Shown here: in pieces, positions 13,301-63,481 of the stretch | Position numbering within the stretch: the first letter of the stretch is position 1 | How the letters are laid out: the number at the start of each line of letters is the position of its first letter | Assembly: GCF_963924675.1 (NCBI RefSeq) | Contig: NC_089220.1 | Location: forward strand, 86,493,168 to 86,557,167 | Source of the DNA: Phocoena phocoena | Lineage: Eukaryota > Chordata > Mammalia > Artiodactyla > Phocoenidae | Reading direction: 5' to 3' | DNA length: 64,000 nt | The notes under the pieces: generated by a model | What the model was told of the DNA's origin: nothing | The model's database searches: none | Seen by the model: the letters and a program-made list of their open reading frames with translations, nothing else | Made by a program: the position numbers and the translations under genes

Positions 13301-16300
13301 TCAGATGAGGAGATCCATGATGAGCCGGAGGAGCGTGCAGCTCCACCTAGATTTCCTACAGGTACCTATGACCTCCCTGGGCCTGAAGGTCCTGGCCCCT
13401 TTGAGGCTAGCCAGCCTGCAGACATTGCTGTTCCCACCACCCCCAGCAAAGGCTATGGAGCGCCAGAGTCGGAACTCACCTACCCCCCCAACATGGTGGC
13501 CGCCCCTCTGGCTGAAGAGGAGCATGTGTCCTCGGCCACCTCAATCACTGAGTGTGACAAGCTTTCTTCCTTTGCCACATCCGTGGCTGAGGACCAGTCC
13601 GTGGCTTCACTCACAGCTCCCCAGACAGAGGAGACAGGTAAGAGCTCCCTGCTGCTTGACACAGTCACAAGCATCCCCTCCTCCCACACGGAAGCCACTC
13701 AGGGCCTGGACTACGTGCCATCAGCTGGTACCATCTCACCCACCTCCTCACTGGAAGAAGACAAAGGTTTCAAATCACCACCCTGTGAGGAGTTCTCCGT
13801 GACTGGGGAGTCAGAGAAGAGAGGAGAGATTGTACAGAGAGGCTTGTCTGGAGAGAGAGCCGTGGAAGAGGAAGAGGAGGAGACCACAAATGTACAGATG
13901 TCTGAGAAACTTCACGATCAGTATGAACCCCTGATGTTTGCTGCCCCTGGCCACACCCTACATCCCGGGGAACCAGCCGTTGGAGAAGCGGAGGAGCGCT
14001 GCCTCAGCCCAGATGACAGCACAGTGAAGATGGCCTCTCCCCCACCATCTGGCCCACCCAGTGCCACCCACACGCCCTTTCATCAGTCCCCAGTGGAAGA
14101 AAAGTCTGAGCCCCAAGACTTTCAGGAAGCAGACTCCTGGGGAGATACTAAGCATACACCAGGTGTGGGCAAGGAAGATGCTGCAGAAGGGACAGTCAAG
14201 CCGGGGCCTGAAGAGGGCACACCAGAGGAGGAGGGAACGTTGCCTCCTCCCAGGAGCCCCCAGGCCCAGGAAGCACCCATCAGCATTGTTGGAGGACATG
14301 CAGGCTGTACCGTCCCACTGCTGCCAGAAGAGGACAAAGCAATAGTCTTTGAGACTGTGGAGGCGGGAGAGCCCACAGGGCCAATTCTGGAAACAGAAGC
14401 CCTTCCCAGAGATTTGAGAACATCACACCAAGAACCTGGTGAACCACAGAAAGATGAGGTGCTCCGGTTTCCTGACCGAGGCCTCTCCCCTGAAGAGGTG
14501 GAGTCCCCCTCTGTCCTCAGTGTGGTCTCCCCAGACACTGCCAAGCAAGAAGCCGTCCCTAGGTCTCCCTGTGGCCTGACAGAGCAGCACCTACACAAAG
14601 ACCTTTGGCCACAGGTATCTCCAGAAGACACCCGGTCGCTTTCTCTCTCAGAAGAGAGTCCCAGCAAGGAGACCTCTCTGGATATCTCTTCTAAGCAGCT
14701 GTCTCCAGAAAGCCTTGGCACCCTCCAGTTTGGGGAACTAACCCTTGGAAAGGAAGAAAAAGGGCCTCTGATGCAGACTGAGGACACCTCTCACCGCCTA
14801 GCCCCTGTGTCTGTTCCAGAAGCCCGTGCAGCCACAGTGTCACCTCCCACAGATGGGACCAGTGGATATGCTGCACAGGCAGACGTCACAGATGACAGCC
14901 CTGACGGAAAATTACCTGCCAGCTCCTTCTCTCACTCTACACTGTTGGGAGATGGGAAGCAGTCACCTGGAATGATCACAATCCCTGGTGAACACATTCT
15001 GACACCTGATAGCTCCCTCACCAAGAGTCCTGAGTCCTTGCTGAGCCCTGCCATGGAGGATATTGCCATGGAGTGGGAAGATAAAGTTCCAGAGTTGAAA
15101 GACGGACCCCCAGAGCAGAAGGAGAAGGGACCTGAGCCAAAGGATGAAGTCCTACAGCAGAAGGACAAAAGTCTGGAGCAGAAGGATACTGTCACAGAGC
15201 AGAAGGGTACAGCCATCTATCGCAAAGATGAGGCTCTGGAAGAAAAGGACAAGGCTGTGGAACAGCAGGATAAGGCTTTGGAACAAAAAGGCAGAGACTT
15301 AGAGCATAGGGACACAGCCCTGGAACAAAAGGACAAGGCCCTGGAAGGAAAAGACAAAGACTTAGAACCTAAAGACAGAGACTTAGAACCAAAAGACAAG
15401 ACCTTGGAACAGGAGGACAAGGTCCCAGGAGAGAAAGATGAAATCTTAGAACAAAAAGTCAGAGACTCTGAACATAAAGACAAGGTTCCAGAGGACAAGG
15501 TCCCTGAACTGAAGGGCAAGGCCTTAGAACAGAAAGATGAAGCCCCTGAGCAGGACAAGGCCCCGGAACAGAAGGACAAGGCCTTGGAAAAGAAGGACCA
15601 GGCTTTAGAACAAAAATACTTGGCCCTAGAACAGAAGGGTGAAGCTCTGGAACAAAACATTTGTCCAAAGGCTGTTGAACGAAAAGACAAGATTCTGGAA
15701 GAGAAGGACAAAACTCAGGAGCAGGAGAGTCCTGTACAGGAGGATAAAACCATGACACTAAAGGAGAAGATCCTAGAGGAAAAATCTCCAGAAAAAGTCA
15801 AGGCTGTGGGACAGAAGGAAGAAGCTCTGCTGGAGAAGACCAAAGCTCTGGGGCTGGAAGAGAGCCCAGTGCAGGAGGACAAGGCCCGGGAGCAGGACGA
15901 GAAGTACTGGAAGGAGCAGGACGTGGTCCAGGAGTGGCAAGAAACATCTCCAGCCAGAGGAGAGCCAGCTGGAGAACAGAAGGAGCCTGCCCGGACATGG
16001 GAGGACACATCTCCTGAGCAGGAGGACAGGTACTGGAGGGGCAGAGAGGATGTGGTCCTGGAACAGGACACATACTGGAGGGAGCTGAGCTGTGAGCGGA
16101 AGGTCTGGTTCCCTCATGAGCTGGGTGGCCAGGGGGCCCGGCCACGGTTCACAGAAGAGCGGGAGAGCACTTTCCTCGATGAGGGGCCGGATGATGAGCA
16201 GGAAGTGCCCCCCTTGGAGCCTACACCCAAGAGTCCCTGGGCCTCAGACTTTAAGGGCTTCCAGGAGCCCTCACCACAGAAGGAGCTGGAGGTGGAGCGC

Positions 16301-19300
16301 TGGCTTGCTGAGTCACCAGTTGGGCTGCCACCAGAGGAAGAGGACAAGCTGACTCGCTCCCCTTTTGAGATCATCTCTCCTCCGGCCTCCCCACCTGAGA
16401 TGGTTGGACAGAGGGTTCCGCTGGCCACAGGACAAGAGAGCCCTATCCCAGATCCTAAGCCCATGCCACCCATGAGGAATGAGCCCACCACCCCGTCATG
16501 GCTGGCTGACATCCCACCATGGGTGCCCAAGGACAGACCCCTGCCCCCTGCACCCCTGTCCCCAGCTCCAGCTCCCCCAACACCTGCCCCACAGCCACTC
16601 ACTCCTGCGCCCTTCTCTTGGGACACAGCCGAGTATGACAGTGTGGTGGCTGCAGTGCAGGAGGGGGCAGCTGAGTTGGAAGGCGGGCCGTACTCCCCCC
16701 TAGGGAAGGACTACCGCAAGGCTGAAGGGGAAAGGGAAGAAGAAGGTGGGGTTGGGGTTCCTGACAGCAGCCCCCTCAGGTCAAAGGTCCCAGAGGCCAG
16801 CGCTAGCCATGCCTCTAAGGAGCCCGAGCAGACGGAGCCAGAGCAGAGAGAGCCCACACCCTATCCCGATGAGCGAAGCTTCCAGTATGCAGACATCTAT
16901 GAGCAGATGATGCTCACTGGGCTGGGCCCTGCATGCCCCACTAGAGAGCCTCCACTTGGAGCAGCTGGGGATTGGCCCCCACATATCTCAACCAAGGAGG
17001 AGGCTGCTGGCCAATGCACATCTGCAGAGAAGGAGCTTTCGTCTCCTGTCTCACCCCATCACCTCCAATTCGACACTCCAACCTTCAGCTATGCAGCTCT
17101 GGCGGGACCCACCGTACCCCCCAAGCAGGAGCCTGAGCCAGGGCCAAGCGTGGATCCCAGCCTCACCCCACCTGCAATACCCCCCCGTGCTCCTATCCCC
17201 CAGAGCAAAGGCCCAAGCCCCCCACTTAATGGTAACATCCTGAGCCATAGCCCAGGTAGGAGAACCCCATCCCCCAAGGAACCAGGCCGTGGTCACTGGG
17301 ATGACAGCACAAGTGACTTGGAGCTGGAGAAGGGGGCTCGGGAGCAGCCTGAGAAAGAGGCCCAGCCCCCAAGTACCCCGCAACCCATGCCTGCAGGCCC
17401 CTCCGCCCTGTGGCCTGAAAGTGAGGCACATACCAGCCCTTCCTTGGACTCCCACCTGGGTCCTGCCCGACCCAGCCTGGACTTCCCTGCATCAGCCTTT
17501 GGCTTCTCCTCATTGCAGCCAGCTCCTCCACAGCTGCCCTCTCCAGCAGAACCCCGCTCAGCACCCTGTGGGTCCCTTGCCTTCTCTGGTGACCGAGCTT
17601 TGGCTCTGGCCCCAGGGCCCCCCACCAGAGCCCGGCATGATGAGTACCTAGAAGTAACCAAGGCCCCCAGCCTGGACTCTTCACTGCCCCAGCTCCCATC
17701 ACCCAGCTCTCCCGGGGCCCCTCTCTCCAGTCTTCCGCGACCTGCCTCACCAGCCCTATCTGAAGGCTCCTCTTCTGAGGCCACCACACCTGTGATGTCG
17801 AGTGTGGCTGAGTGCTTCCCTCCCAGCCTGGAGGCTGCAGAACAAGGGTCTGTAGAGCTGGTCCCAGGAATGGAACCAGCTGCCCACGGCCTCTGGGACC
17901 TCACTTCTCTGAGCCCAGCACCTCCAGCTTCACTGGGCCTGGCCCCAGCTCTGGCTCCAAGCCTGCCTGGAGACATGGATGAGGGCACCCTGCCCTGCCG
18001 CCTGGAGTGCTCAGGGGGAGCCACCAAGAAGCCAAGCCCCTTACAGGGCCCCTCCAGGGATCGTGCCACCAATGGCCCAACTGAAACCAGCCCCAAGCCC
18101 CCAGGCCCTGCCCCAGCTGAGGCTGAGAAAGGAAAGGCTGAGGCCTGTCCCGCCTGGGAACGTGGGGCCTGGCCTGAGGGAGCCGAGAGGAGCTCCAGGC
18201 CTGACACACTGCTCTCCCCTGAGCAGCCACTGTGCCCTGGAGGGGCCTCTGGAGACCAACCTAGAAGTGTCTCCCCTGAGATGGAGGCTGGGCCCCAGGG
18301 ATGTGCTGCTGAGCCCCGGCCGCATCGTGGGGAGCTCTCTCCATCCTTCCTGAACCCACCTCTGCCTCAATCCACGGATGACAGTGACCTCTTAACTGAG
18401 GAAGCTCGGCTGGTAGGGAGAGGGGGGCGGCGTCGGGCGGGGGCTGCAGGGGCCACAGGGGGCCCCTGCCCCGTGGCAGATGAGACACCCCCGACGTCAG
18501 TCAGCGACTCAGGCTCCTCGCAGTCAGATTCTGACGTTCCACCAGAAACTGAGGAGTGTCCATCCATCACAGCTGAGGCAGCCCTCGACTCAGATGAAGA
18601 TGGGGACTTCCTGCCTGTGGACAAAGCTGGTGGGTTTAGTGGGACTCACCATCCCAGGCCTGGCCATGACCCACCCCCTATCCCCCAGCCAGACCCTCGC
18701 CCATCCCCTCCCCGCCCTGACGTGTGCATGGCTGACCCCGAGGGGCTCAGCTCAGAGTCTGGAAGGGTAGAGAGGCTACGGGAGAAGGAGAAGACACAGG
18801 GGAGAGTCGGCCGCAGGGCCACAGGCAGGGCCAAGCCAGCGTCTCCTGCCCAGCGTCTGGATCTTCGGGGAAAACGCTCACCCACTCCTGGTAAAGGGAC
18901 TGCAGATCGAGCATCCCGGGTGCCACCCCGACCACGCAGCACTCCAAGCCAGGTCACCCCAGCAGAGGAAAAGGATGGACACAGCCCCATGTCCAAAGGC
19001 CTAATCAATGGACTCAAGGCAGGACCAAGTAAGTATAACATGGAAAGTGGGAGAGATTGTGGTTTGGGGCTGGGTGTGGCTGGTCAAGGGCTCCAGTGGA
19101 AGAGAGGGAGGGTGGGAGGGAAGAAGAAGGTTGCCAAAAGAGTTCTACTTTCCCTCTACAATGAGTCCTGTGTTGTCTCTACAGCGGCCTTGGGTTCCAA
19201 GGGCAGCTCTGGCCCCCCTGTATATGTGGATCTTGCCTATATCCCGAATCATTGCAGTGGCAAGACTGCTGACCTTGACTTCTTCCGACGAGTGCGTGCA

Positions 19301-19897
19301 TCCTACTATGTGGTCAGTGGGAATGACCCTGCCAATGGCGAGCCGAGCCGGGCTGTGCTGGACGCCCTGCTGGAGGGCAAGGCCCAGTGGGGGGAGAATC
19401 TTCAGGTGAGTGGCAAGAAGCACCAAGGAGGTAGTCTGGTCAAACTTTACTCAGAGGCAGCAATGGAACACAGTCTCTATTTATAAAAGGACTGAGGGGC
19501 ACTTCCCTGGCGGTCCAGTGGTTAAGACTCTGCGCTTCCACTGCAGGGGGCGCAGGTTTGATCCCTGGTCGGGGAACTGACATCCTGCATGTCGCGCAGC
19601 GCGGCCAGAAAAATAAATAAAACATAATAAAATACAAGGACTGAGTTCTTTCTCCGGGAGTGGGACTACATCCTGGACCATCAGGTGCCCCATCCCCTGG
19701 CTTCACATCCTCACCTCAGGCATGTCTTGTCTCCCACCTAGGTAACTCTGATCCCTACTCACGACACGGAGGTGACTCGTGAGTGGTACCAGCAGACTCA
19801 TGAGCAGCAGCAACAACTGAACGTTCTGGTCCTGGCGAGCAGCAGCACCGTGGTCATGCAGGATGAGTCCTTCCCAGCCTGCAAGATTGAGTTCTGA
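963..19897 (+). CDS. MAP1A: Microtubule-associated protein 1A, seven coding exons (long isoform about 3018 aa)
   Basis: Neuronal protein that binds and stabilises microtubules, mainly in dendrites. The precursor is cleaved into a heavy chain and the C-terminal light chain LC2. Coding exons: 963-1200, 2159-2260, 10186-10268, 10547-10687, 10913-19028, 19185-19405 and 19742-19897. All junctions are GT/AG and the frame stays open throughout. The long form begins at the ATG at 963. This puts 238 residues before the short-isoform Met at 11063, which equals the difference I recall between the human 3041 and 2803 aa forms. In order the protein has an MAP1 N-terminal domain with a degenerate metallo-beta-lactamase-like core (THIGADNLPG near residue 326), a Lys/Glu-rich microtubule-binding stretch (about 653-691), a long acidic disordered region, a heptad-like repeat array (about 1579-1844), a Pro/Ser-rich region, and the conserved LC2 tail ending ACKIEF. 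No break was seen. Identity is very secure; start choice is fairly secure. Confidence 0.96.
1201..2158 (+). other. MAP1A: MAP1A intron 1
   Basis: Non-coding stretch between exons 1 and 2. It begins as the tail of the CpG island and then becomes ordinary unique sequence. I see no gene or clear repeat in it. Confidence 0.7.
2159..2260 (+). CDS. MAP1A: MAP1A coding exon 2
   Basis: 102 bases flanked by a pyrimidine-rich tctcacag acceptor and a gttagg donor, phase 1 on both sides. It encodes a MAP1-family segment reading ILSWNIDLSSIDLNQQLRLF, homologous to the same part of MAP1B. It is too short to stand out as an open frame and was placed by splice sites and frame. Confidence 0.88.
4270..4340. 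repeat. Alternating purine-pyrimidine microsatellite (CA/CG)
   Basis: About 71 bases of nearly perfect CA repeat interrupted by a CG-rich core (cgcacgcacgcacgcgcgtg). Such a tract is a classic Z-DNA-prone sequence and is likely length-polymorphic. Confidence 0.9.
5035..5190 (+). repeat. Old MIR-like SINE fragment
   Basis: Diverged copy of the MIR 3' half: low-count tail, then the equivalents of the attttacagatgaggaa and gaggctcagaggggtta signatures. No target duplication survives. Confidence 0.5.
7000..8350 (+). promoter_or_regulatory. MAP1A: GC-rich intronic block, candidate internal MAP1A promoter
   Basis: Intron 2 becomes GC- and CpG-rich here, with C-tracts at 7011-7024, a G-run cluster at 8017-8040 and a CpG-dense segment at about 8050-8240. 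The MAP1A gene in rodents is reported to use a second promoter inside the gene to make transcripts starting upstream of the third exon. This block lies 2 kb before exon 3, in the right place. No TATA box is obvious. Assignment is an inference. Confidence 0.4.
10186..10268 (+). CDS. MAP1A: MAP1A coding exon 3
   Basis: 83 bases between a ctccctcag acceptor and a gtaagg donor. It completes the phase-1 codon and encodes QRTLCHQSEILETIVLVNPS, ending SISSE. It corresponds to the MAP1B segment containing ETVVLINPSDEAVSTE. About 7.9 kb of intron separates it from exon 2. Confidence 0.88.
10269..10546 (+). other. MAP1A: MAP1A intron 3
   Basis: 278-base intron with consensus gtaagg and ctctag ends. 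No feature was seen inside it. Confidence 0.8.
10547..10687 (+). CDS. MAP1A: MAP1A coding exon 4
   Basis: 141 bases, 47 codons, phase 0 at both ends, with a ctctag acceptor and gtaagt donor. It includes HKLLILSGQ and GDLILQSGTYSYQNF, matching the MAP1B LLVLTGQ and GELILQSGSFSFQNF segments. Confidence 0.89.
10913..19028 (+). CDS. MAP1A: MAP1A giant coding exon 5 (contains the short-isoform start at 11063)
   Basis: An 8116-base exon holding about 90% of the protein. The short isoform starts at ATG 11063 (MDGVAEFSEY), giving about 2780 aa against 2803 in human. The conserved MAP1 domain runs to about 12000. The Lys/Glu repeats KKE/KKD lie near 12305-12420. Acidic disordered sequence follows, then the heptad-like array at 15085-15880 and a Pro-rich segment (16480-18000). 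It ends in phase 1 before gtaagt. Exons of this size are typical of MAP1A and MAP1B. Confidence 0.97.
19029..19184 (+). other. MAP1A: MAP1A intron 5, 156 bases with no in-frame stop
   Basis: Consensus gtaagt donor and tctctacag acceptor. Its length is divisible by three and the MAP1A frame stays open across it, so retention would insert 52 residues without breaking the protein. Confidence 0.85.
19185..19405 (+). CDS. MAP1A: MAP1A coding exon 6 (LC2 region)
   Basis: 221 bases between a tctctacag acceptor and a gtgagt donor. It encodes the highly conserved light-chain segment beginning with VYVDLAYIPNHC and containing DLDFFRRVRASYYVVSGND. The junction codon reads Thr here, where I recall Met in human. 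The intron before it (19029-19184) is only 156 bases. Confidence 0.94.
19497..19635 (+). mobile_element. CHR-type tRNA-derived SINE in MAP1A intron 6
   Basis: Starts cacttccctggcggtccag and ends in an A-rich aataaataaaa tail, with a tRNA-like B box (ggtttgatccc). It is flanked by a perfect 10-base target duplication, aaggactgag, at 19487-19496 and 19636-19645. Confidence 0.9.
19742..19897 (+). CDS. MAP1A: MAP1A last coding exon 7
   Basis: 156 bases after a cccacctag acceptor. It encodes VTLIPTHDTEVTREWYQQ through ASSSTVVMQDESFPACKIEF and stops with TGA at 19895-19897. The C-terminal LC2 sequence is essentially invariant in mammals. Confidence 0.95.
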   Translation, partial: VTLIPTHDTEVTREWYQQTHEQQQQLNVLVLASSSTVVMQDESFPACKIEF

Positions 19898-21305
19898 AAG
19901 AACCACTCTCCCTTCCCCAAGGATCTGCTCCCACAACCCCCTTAGAGAATGGCTGATGCTGAGTCCTTTGGGGTTGAGGGACATGGGAGTTGAGGGGGGC
20001 GAGGGGGACAGGATGTCTAGTGGGAACTTAGGCTGGGCTAAACGGGAGGGGTTGTGCCCCCCCTTCATCCATGCCTGAAAGGAGTCTCAAAACCAAAGGT
20101 AACAGGATTAGGATAGGGGGAGGGTGCAAAATTAGGATACAAGGTCATCTGATGCCTGAGAACCCTGGAGTGACACCCTCTCTTAGCACTCCCTAATGCT
20201 GGTGTTGGGTGGGGAGTGAGGATGGATAGAGAGCAACCTCCTCCCTCATGGAGGGAGATCATATCCCCAACCCCAAGGACCTCTTTATCTTAATCTATGT
20301 ATTTAGCATCCCAAGGAAGGATTTCCAATAGTAATTTATGTGACCTGGGGGCAGGATACTGTCAGTGAGGTTGCCAGAGCTGCATCCTTTCCTCCATCTC
20401 CCATTCCCTTCCCCACCAGAGTCTGGGTCCCAGCAGGGTTCTGGGGGTATGCTGCTGCTACACTGTCCCACTGCTTCTCTCCGTATCTGAATGTTTCAAT
20501 CCAAAACTTGAAGCTTTTTTGACCAACAGATTGGTGAGAGAAGAAAGGAGCTTATCCTCCCGGCCCCTGCTTCATACCATTCACATCCCAGAGCTGTGCC
20601 CAGACCAGGCCTACTGGGCAGCACAAAGGAGCAAGGAGAGCCCAGCCCCAATCGCAGACTTCTTCCAAGCTCCCTGACCTTATGAAGTTTTCACCCACCC
20701 ATTCCAACTCTCCTGATCCCTTCTCATACCTGCTTGGCTTATCTGCATGTGGTCCCCTGCTGTGGCCTGGTGTGTAATGGGTTAAAAAGCCACTGCCTGA
20801 CATCCTAACATTTGACACCCCAGCAACGTGTGACTCCCCCAACATTCCACTATGCCATCCTGCAGCTGAAATGGGAACGCTGGCTACTTTTCCAGACCCA
20901 GACTCTTGGACAGAGGATCGGGGAGGTGGAGGCCATGCCAGAGGACTTGGGGAAAATGAGAGGGAGGAAGGAAAGAGGGAGAGGAAGCTGAGCTAGGTCT
21001 TAACTCCTACTGAGTGAGATGAAAACAGGCCGAAAATACCACCCCAGGAGAGGACCTCACCCCAAGCAAGCCAATAAGCAGCCCTGCCAGACGACTGCGG
21101 GACTGAGAAATCCAGACGCTCTTCAGGGCTCAGCTTCTCTGCCAAATGACTGTGGAAACCAAAACGAGACCACCTGTGTTCTTCCTAGCTCCCACCCTCT
21201 CGTGCTGCTGTGCTCTGCTCCCTCCCACACGTCCCTGCTACAGTTCCCAGCTGCTGTGACGGAGCCACCTCCAACTCTAACAATAAATCAAGTTCATTAC
21301 AGACG
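19898..21305 (+). other. MAP1A: MAP1A 3' untranslated region with poly(A) signal
   Basis: Non-coding sequence after the MAP1A stop codon. An AATAAA hexamer at 21282-21287, followed by a cleavage-compatible region, predicts the transcript end near 21305. The segment carries no recognisable repeat and no convincing open frame. Confidence 0.7.
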
Positions 21306-22535
21306 CCGTAGTGCTGCTTAGGCCTTTTCTGACTCCACACGTTGCTTAGTTGCTGGGCCCTGGCTTCTAACTCTGCTTCTACCAGCATGGTCATTTATCT
21401 TGATGCCTTTGATGACTGGAAGCAGCTCCAGGACCCAGGGAAGCCAGAGAATATAGGGCGGGTGAAGGGAGAAAAAGTTATGGGAAGCCAGCATTATTTC
21501 TGAAAATAGGTGAGAATGCCCAAGTATGGGTAATAGGAACTGAGAATGCCCAAGTATGGGTAATACATTTGGTTTTGGGGAGGAAAGAAAGGCAGGGGGC
21601 CTCCTGGGAAGGGGATCTGCATACCATGGGGTCAAGAGCTAAGGACCGAATAACCAGCATCAGATACCTTGCGTAGGAGAACACCAAAGAGGTAAGGAAT
21701 TGAGGGGCCCTAAGAGATCCAGAGGCTATTGAGGTTGTAAACAGCTTTCACCTGTGCAGTCAGGCTTTCCATGAAATATTATAAAATGTTGGATTTTCCT
21801 CTGCAGTGAAACCCTTTATAGTCCTGGGTATGTCAGGAAAGGCCAAGTTGTGAATGTGAATACATGCGGAGGGGGATATTCCAGCCCCCCTAGTGTTCTA
21901 GGCTTTCCCAGTGTAAAGACATCAAGAGGGTAAAGAAAGCACACGCCGTTTATATCAACTCCTGACACTCACTCCCAAGCATCAGTTAAAAATTAAGAGG
22001 GTGATTCCAACGATCTGGTGAGAAGGCACTGTACCCTTTGGTGCTTCACAGAGATAGAACCTCTCTTCCCGGTAACACTATTTATTTAAGAAATTTTGGG
22101 ATTGTAGGCTGATTGCCATAGGGACCTCCTGGGATGTTCAATCTCCATATTTTTAAGGTCCATTCCTGCTCAACTACAATGGCTTTTGACTGGTTCAGAT
22201 TAATTCAGTCACAGACATGACTGACCTACAGTCATTCATTCTTTTTTTTTTTTAATATTTATTTATTTGGTTGTGCCAGGTCTTAGTTGTGGCTCGCAGA
22301 CTCCTTAGTTGCAGCACAGGTGCTCCTTAGTTGCGGCCAGCAGCCTCCTTAGTTGTGGCATGCAAACTCTTAGTTGCAGCATGCATGTGGGATCTAGTTC
22401 CCTGACCAGGGATTGAACCCCGACCCCCTGCATTGGGAGCACAGAGTCTTAACCACTGTGCCGCCAGGGAAGTCCCCAGTCATTCATTCTTGAATTCACA
22501 AGGACATCATCACCACCATTATTATGGTTGACTAT
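21306..22535. other. Gap between the converging 3' ends of MAP1A and PPIP5K1
   Basis: About 1.2 kb between the predicted MAP1A transcript end and the nearest PPIP5K1 poly(A) candidate. It contains a short tandem duplication near 21510-21567 and one antisense SINE. No gene is seen. Confidence 0.55.
22244..22476 (-). mobile_element. CHR-type SINE, antisense
   Basis: Poly-T start and gggaagtcc-type end mark a reversed CHR SINE. It is flanked by a perfect 15-base duplication, cagtcattcattctt, at 22229-22243 and 22477-22491. Confidence 0.92.
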
Positions 22536-22550
22536 TCTCATTATTTTATA

Positions 22551-22556
22551 TTTATT
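22551..22556 (-). terminator. PPIP5K1: Candidate PPIP5K1 poly(A) signal
   Basis: TTTATT on the plus strand, AATAAA on the PPIP5K1 strand, about 1.04 kb after the stop codon. A second AATAAA at 22081-22086 would give a longer tail that includes the SINE. Which one is used cannot be told from sequence. Confidence 0.4.
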
Positions 22557-23594
22557 GAGCACTCATAATGTTCCGGCCCCCAACTCCAATGACCACATTA
22601 CCCCTCCTACTCACCCCCATCCCCATCCCCATCCCCAGATCTTTGGGAAAAGCTTCATAATCACACCTGGCCTTAAAGACACAATGATATGAGGACAAAT
22701 CCTATGGGGACCCTGGAGTATTTGGTCTTTGGCCAGTCTGTCCCTGACTCGACTACAGAAATATATATATAATCTTTGCTCATGTCTGTACAATACTGAT
22801 CTCTGCTGATTGCTTAAAATAGAACCTGATTTTTCTCTACTACAATATCTCCTAAGCCATATAGTCCCACAACAAAAGGAGGCCCAGCTTTACAGATTGG
22901 CCAAGAACCCTCAGAGCATTTTAAGTAGTTACTCTGAAATTTTCACAGCAATCTAATACCTATTTTTCCCTAGAGCTATTGCCCAGAGGAACAGGACTAG
23001 GGCAGAGAGGGCACCTGGGGATGATATGGAAACATCCATAAGCCCAATCTAAAAATTTGTGGCCATGACGGATATTTGTTTGGGAAAGGAACTCTTTTTT
23101 CCCAGACATTTCAGACAGCCATCCTGGGCCCACCTGAGGATACTAACAAAGACAAGAGTCCCCTGAATGCGCATATGGTCTAAGGGTACCTTGAAAAGTT
23201 GTGAATATTTTCTGGAAAAGTAGAGACCTTGGAGTCCCTTTTTGCACTTGCTATCCCCAGGTGTTGTCTTCAGCAGTTAAGTGGCAGTTCCTTTACCAAT
23301 CTGGGATTTCCTGGGATGATCAGAGAAAGTTAGGTAATGATAGACCCATTTACCTCTTGAAGGAAATCGTTTTCAAGTCTAATGGCTGGGTGAGAAGTCA
23401 ACAGCTGCTTTAACCTGAAGTTGGCTCCTCCCCAAGCCCAGCTCTGGCACAGGTATGCTTCATGCCAAGAGGACTGCTTCCTCAGACACCTCTGGTGAGA
23501 TCCAAGGCCTTAATGCTGGCGGGTGAGTTAGCCAACAGAAAAATTTGCTAGCTCAAATGTCTGGTATAGTGTGACACCACAAATGAGAAAATGA

Positions 23595-62725
<39,131 letters not shown>

Positions 62726-62990
62726 CTAGAAGGAGAAATGCAAAGAAGCCCTGTGAAAATGAATGAACCAGAACTATATATATGAATGAAGCTCACAAAA
62801 ACTAACAAGTAGCTGAAAAATACATTAATATAAAATCTAAAAACATGCGAAAGCCACCCCATATATGTAATAAAAATACGAATATATAAATGGGAATGAC
62901 CAAATAAAGGACTGGTTACCTCTGGGCGGTGGGAGGGAAGGGGATATACTTAGTAAGGGGTATGTAGGGGCTTTAACTATATTCTTTTTT

Positions 62991-63310
62991 TTTTAAGTAA
63001 TTTATTTTATTTTTGGCTGCGTTGGGTCTTCGTTGTTGTACGCGGGCTTACTCTAGCTGCGGTGAGTGGGGGCTACTCTTCCTTGCAGTACATGGGTTTT
63101 CATTGCAGTGGCTTCTCTTGTTGTAGAGCATGGGCTCTAGGCACTGAGGCTTCAGTAGTTGTGGCTCGTGGGCTCTAGAGCGCAGGCTCAGTAGTTGTGG
63201 CGCTCAGGCTTAGTTGCTCCGTGTCATGTGGGATCTTCCAGATCAGGGATCAAACCCGTGTCCCCTGCACTGGCAGGTGTATTCTTAACCACTGCTCCAC
63301 CAGGGAAGCC
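62991..63310 (-). mobile_element. CHR-1-like SINE, antisense
   Basis: Reversed CHR unit with a perfect 14-base duplication ctatattctttttt at 62977-62990 and 63311-63324. Confidence 0.92.
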
Positions 63311-63324
63311 CTATATTCTTTTTT

Positions 63325-63440
63325 ATTTTTTGGCTGCACTGTATGGCTTGTAGGATCTTAGTTCCCTGACCAAGGATTGAACCCGCGCCCCCTGCAGGGG
63401 AAGCTCGGAGTCCCAACCACTGGACCGCCAGGGCATTCTC
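63325..63440 (-). mobile_element. Older SINE fragment, antisense
   Basis: Reversed tRNA-derived head (ccctgaccaaggattgaacc, then ccaaccactggaccgccag). The younger SINE at 62991-63310 inserted at its tail. Confidence 0.75.
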
Positions 63441-63481
63441 ACCTTTGTCACTTTTAAACCATTTTTACGATATTTAAAATA

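Noticed and set aside
15217..15711. 164-codon minus-strand Ser/Cys/Phe-rich frame in MAP1A
   Set aside because: A shadow of the 21-base repeat array on the coding strand.
19497..19560. tRNA-like A and B boxes at the head of CHR SINEs
   Set aside because: They come from the tRNA ancestry of the SINE. No cloverleaf or intact tRNA gene is present in the window.
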